Shown here: one piece after another, positions 60,620-64,000 of the stretch
How the letters are laid out: the number at the start of each line of letters is the position of its first letter
Position numbering within the stretch: position 1 is the first letter of the stretch
Source of the DNA: Amoebidium appalachense
Taxonomy: Eukaryota; Ichthyosporea
Assembly: GCA_963693365.1 (NCBI GenBank)
Contig: CAVNZM010000013.1
Span: 1,922,001 to 1,986,000, forward strand
DNA: 64,000 nucleotides
Reading direction: 5' to 3'
Position numbers and translations under genes: made by a program
Notes under the pieces: model-generated
Seen by the model: the letters and a program-made list of their open reading frames with translations, nothing else
What the model was told of the DNA's origin: nothing
Database searches by the model: none

Positions 60620-62605
60620 GGGGAAGAGGGGGAGGGAGGAAAAAGGAGAAAAGGGGGCCGTCGGCGAAGGAAGAGGGACGGAAGGGAGCGGGACGAGGAG
60701 GGCCGGAGGCAATGGGGAGGAAGGGGTGGGAGAGGCCGGGCCGGGGAGAAGCGGGGAGGGGGGAGGGGAAGGGGATCGTCAGACCCTAATATTAGAGCTT
60801 CAAGGCTGTGTTCAGGCACGGAAAACCCTGAGTGTTTCTTCTTTTTTTTGCTTCCTATATGCAGCGAAGTGCCGATGTAGATCTCAAGTGCTAATAGTCG
60901 CAGTCTGTCGCCAAAAAGTTTCTTTGGCGTGACTTTCATAAAAGTATTTTGGTATAGCGCAATAAGCCCAGGAGGCAGGCAGGATATCGATGGGCTTGAG
61001 TTACTGATAAAAAATGGAAAGTATATTTTCAGCAACAGGTGAGGGGCAACCGGAATTTCTGAGAAGGCCCTACAACCATGGTTGCAGGATTAGAGGCCGT
61101 TGCCCAAAACAACTGGGATGCTGCACGTAGAGGTTAAGTAAAGGGTGAGTGGAAGAAGATTGTGGGACAGAAATGGATGAGGTGTCCGACGGAAGGGCAG
61201 GATATGATTGGCCCGGCTATGCGATGAGATCGCATCGCGAGCCGAGTACTGTATGTAGTGGCATGGCACGTGTCCCTGTAGTTAATGTATAGCACAGTTT
61301 TACATTCAACCCAACTCACCTTCCCTCCCTCCATCTCATCCTCGGGGGTTCCTCTTTCCCTTCTACCCCTCTCCCCCTTCCTTTTAACCTCCTCCGATCC
61401 TTACCCTCCTCCCCCCCCCTCCTCCCCCCCCCCCCCCCCCCCCCTCCCCCCAACACACACACACACACTGTGGCACACACACAAATACTATAGCCCCACC
61501 TTCCATGTAGATGTGTGGCGGTTCGATAACACCTCACAAATATAACAGTGCACATGAGAGTAGCCCGGGGGGGATCAAGGCCCCGTGGAGGGGTAGAGTG
61601 AGGTTAGCAGGATGGAGTCTTCTAGAGAAAAAACTGCCCGGTGGACATGTCTCCTGGGACGAGGGGGGAGGGGGGGGGGGGGGGGGAGGGGGGTTTTATA
61701 AGAGAGCCGCCTCATTAGAAACAGAGTGGGGCTGTGTGCAATGTGTATGCAAACAACTACTAATTAACAAGTAAGTTATGAGTCAATTTGTGCCCCACCA
61801 CCATCACCATTTCAAAACGTTAACATACATTACCCACGTACATTTGCCAAGTAGTGCATGGCGCGGCAGCTAGCTTTACAGTAACGGTTACCAATCTAAT
61901 CGAGTCATTCTAAAGACTTAGCAACAGAGAAATATTACTCGGCAGACCAAAAAGAAATATCACTCGGCAGACCAAAAGCCATAACAATTCTGTCTGATAC
62001 TCAGATGTAAAAGGAAAAATATTTTGTGGTCTTTAAGCTTTCTCTACGAGAGGATATATATGCGCATTGTATGGCCCGACTAGCGGCTGCCTGACCAGGG
62101 GACCAAAAGGGACACATAACGTTGACGATTTAGGAAGGGTTTATCAGCGGGTGGTGTGTCGGTGGTCATTATGGGTGGTGAGTTCCTTGGGCTTCATGTA
62201 GGGTTTTAAGCACTGAATGGGGGAAGGCACCTAAGCACCTAGAACTCAGTCGGCGAGTGCACGGTACAAGACTGCTGCAATGTTAATTAAGCAGCATGAA
62301 GGGTTTAGATGGGTGCCCTGATGGTGACTGGGTGGACACAAACGGTATTTGTTTGTTCTGTTCTGGGTTGTGATTGTGGGATTCAATACGGTATAAGTTG
62401 ATGCTCGAACGGCAGATTTTGATTGGTGGCTGTACAATGAGTTCTTGAGAGTTACTGTACACTGTTATACACGTGGTATGTCACCTTTGCATTTGGGCTT
62501 GTGGAGACAAAAAACAGTGTGTGGTGGTGGTGGTGTTTTTGCTTAATTTCTTTCTTTTTTTATCTTCTTTTTTCTTTTCTTTTCTTTTCTTTCTTTTCTT
62601 TTTTT

Positions 62606-62653
<48 letters not shown>

Positions 62654-62929
62654 TAAAAGACAAGAGATAAATAGAGAGGAAGAGAGGAACACGGAGACAT
62701 TTGGACTAACACAGATCGTGTCTGTATATGATAAAAGATACCCATAACGGCCTAGTAAGCCTTCGGTGTAGGTGTGCATTCAAAGGCACATAGCTAGGGT
62801 GATCATCACACGTCTGAGTTTGTGCCAGAATCCAAATCGAAGTTCAGCAAAAGAGCAAAGGATCAAACCGTGCACATGTGCGTGCATGCGTGGTGGTAGT
62901 TCGGGGAGGGGATGGGGTGGAGGGGGCAG

Positions 62930-62971
<42 letters not shown>

Positions 62972-63253
62972 CTGAAAAAACGGCATGGATTTATGCCAAA
63001 ACAGTTGTGTTGCCACATACATGTACATGCACACACTGCTGGCAGTAAAGTATAATGTTGAGGCTTTATTTAAACTTTTTAAATAAATATTCAGAATATT
63101 AATAGCGAGCACCGCACGATACTCTTGTGACTTTGTCCTCTAAATGTGTATATGTATTCATTCACCCACTCATGAAAAAAAACACAATAAGCTGCTTCAC
63201 TGTACAAAGCAGCTGTATACTTTTCTGCATTTCCGGGGCCCGAGATATTAACA

Positions 63254-63700
63254 CTATGTAGAGTATATAATGTTTTCCCCTGCATTATTGGACCCCCCCA
63301 CAAACGCACTTGCCGTAAAATTTCTCGTCGGTTCAACCTGCGCAGACGTCCTCCGCCCCCACAACCCCAACAGAATCGAATACAGAATTGCGTCGAAAAA
63401 CCCCCCTAGGTTAAGCGCAACGGCCTGCACAAGCGCGAGCGACTCCGATTTTTGCGCAAGCACGTGCACATACACCACTTGAACTGTGTAAGGGATCCAC
63501 TGAACGAGAAAAAAAAGAGAAAAAAAGAAGAAGAAAATGGCCAATTTCTGCATCGCCTGTTCGGCCCTGGGCCCAGGATTCCTCGCGGGTGAAATCGCTT
63601 CCGGCTGCCCGGTAGGTGGTAGACTGGTTGTTTCTCTGTTTCCAGCGAAGGGAAGGCGGAATATGCTACTGAGAGAGCGAAATATTTTTTCCTTCTTGGG
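63254..63700 (-). CDS. GPCR-like receptor, last exon (TM6-TM7 and tail), partial
   Basis: A terminal exon read on the minus strand, probably beginning after TCACCCAAG near 63700 and ending at TAG 63254. It encodes a basic cytoplasmic stretch (KKEKIFRSLSSIFRLPF), a hydrophobic helix with FLVQWIPYTVQVVYV resembling TM6 (CWxPY variant), a second helix NLGGFFDAILYSILLG resembling TM7 (NPxxY variant), then a polar tail ending ENIIYST. This pattern fits a seven-helix G-protein-coupled receptor of the class A or cAMP-receptor-like group. The remaining helices would lie beyond 64000. Another multi-helix membrane protein is possible. The C-rich stretch 63710-63855 (sense) would be intron. Confidence 0.5.
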   Translation of the reverse strand, partial: PKKEKIFRSLSSIFRLPFAGNRETTSLPPTGQPEAISPARNPGPRAEQAMQKLAIFFFFFSLFFLVQWIPYTVQVVYVHVLAQKSESLALVQAVALNLGGFFDAILYSILLGLWGRRTSAQVEPTRNFTASAFVGGSNNAGENIIYST

Positions 63701-63932
63701 TGAGTTGAGATGGGGAGGCAGGGGCGGGGAGGCCGGGGGGAGTGGTGGGGGGGGGGGGGAGGAGGGGAGGCGGTGGGGGGGGGGGGGGGGGGGAGTGGGG
63801 AGGGGGACACGGGGGCAGGGAGGGGGAGGGAGGGGGGGGGGGGGGGGGAGGGGGGGGAAGATGAAGGTGTCAGTGACAGCTGCCCATGTGTGTGGGTTGT
63901 GTTTCATGTGTGTGGGTTGTGTTTTGTGGGTT

Positions 63933-64000
<68 letters not shown>
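63701..64000. other. Intron of the GPCR-like gene: G-runs, T-run, (GT)n
   Basis: G-rich on + (C-rich in gene sense) 63710-63860, a duplicated CATGTGTGTGGGTTGTGTTT (63885-63925), T-run 63931-63954, and (GT)n to the window edge. Confidence 0.6.

Overview
This is a nuclear chromosome segment from an intron-rich eukaryote. Every recognisable gene except one is split by GT-AG introns. The genes include a mitochondrial import subunit, an SR splicing factor, a NEK kinase and a receptor-like protein. Nothing prokaryotic, plastid or viral was recognised. The lineage cannot be fixed from eight genes; the composition suggests a protist or an early-branching opisthokont, and that is a guess. Non-coding DNA is dominated by long C/G homopolymers (many 20-60 nt), (CA/GT)n arrays, and (GA/CT)n arrays.

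Layout: a GH18 chitinase-like gene (+, 5' end off the window) with all acidic catalytic-motif residues replaced (614-3709); an SR splicing factor with RRM, zinc knuckle and RS domain (+, 7358-10209); an SMP-domain membrane lipid-transfer protein without C2 domains (-, 11892-20493); a NEK6/7-like kinase (+, 22203-33102), divergent from the SMP gene; the Pam16/Tim16 mitochondrial import subunit (-, 34962-38463); a class I SAM methyltransferase (-, 40597-42375); an intronless RNase Z-like metallo-hydrolase with a presequence-like N-terminus (+, 43282-44388); a glutathione S-transferase (+, 46804-50480); a secreted-type nucleoside hydrolase (-, 54173-55386); and the last exon of a GPCR-like receptor running off the right edge (-, 63254 to about 63700). 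These are unrelated single genes with no operon-like logic. Exon models for the SR factor, SMP protein, NEK, Pam16, methyltransferase, GST and nucleoside hydrolase close in frame with matching splice phases.

The most unusual content lies inside the introns. A short dispersed repeat with two related subfamilies (A and B) shares a tRNA-like box-B sequence, the core GATGGGCTCTG and a terminal poly-C run. Every copy I found, about fifteen in five different genes, lies in an intron and in the sense orientation of its host gene, on both strands. One version has expanded into a nearly identical 452-bp tandem array in a NEK intron and has an almost identical relative in an SMP-gene intron on the opposite strand. 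In addition, many introns have a C-run within about 40 nt of the 5' splice site, and several 3' splice sites are simply the end of a (CA)n array (CACACAG). Together these look like an undescribed sense-biased, C-tailed, SINE- or introner-like element family that shapes intron architecture.
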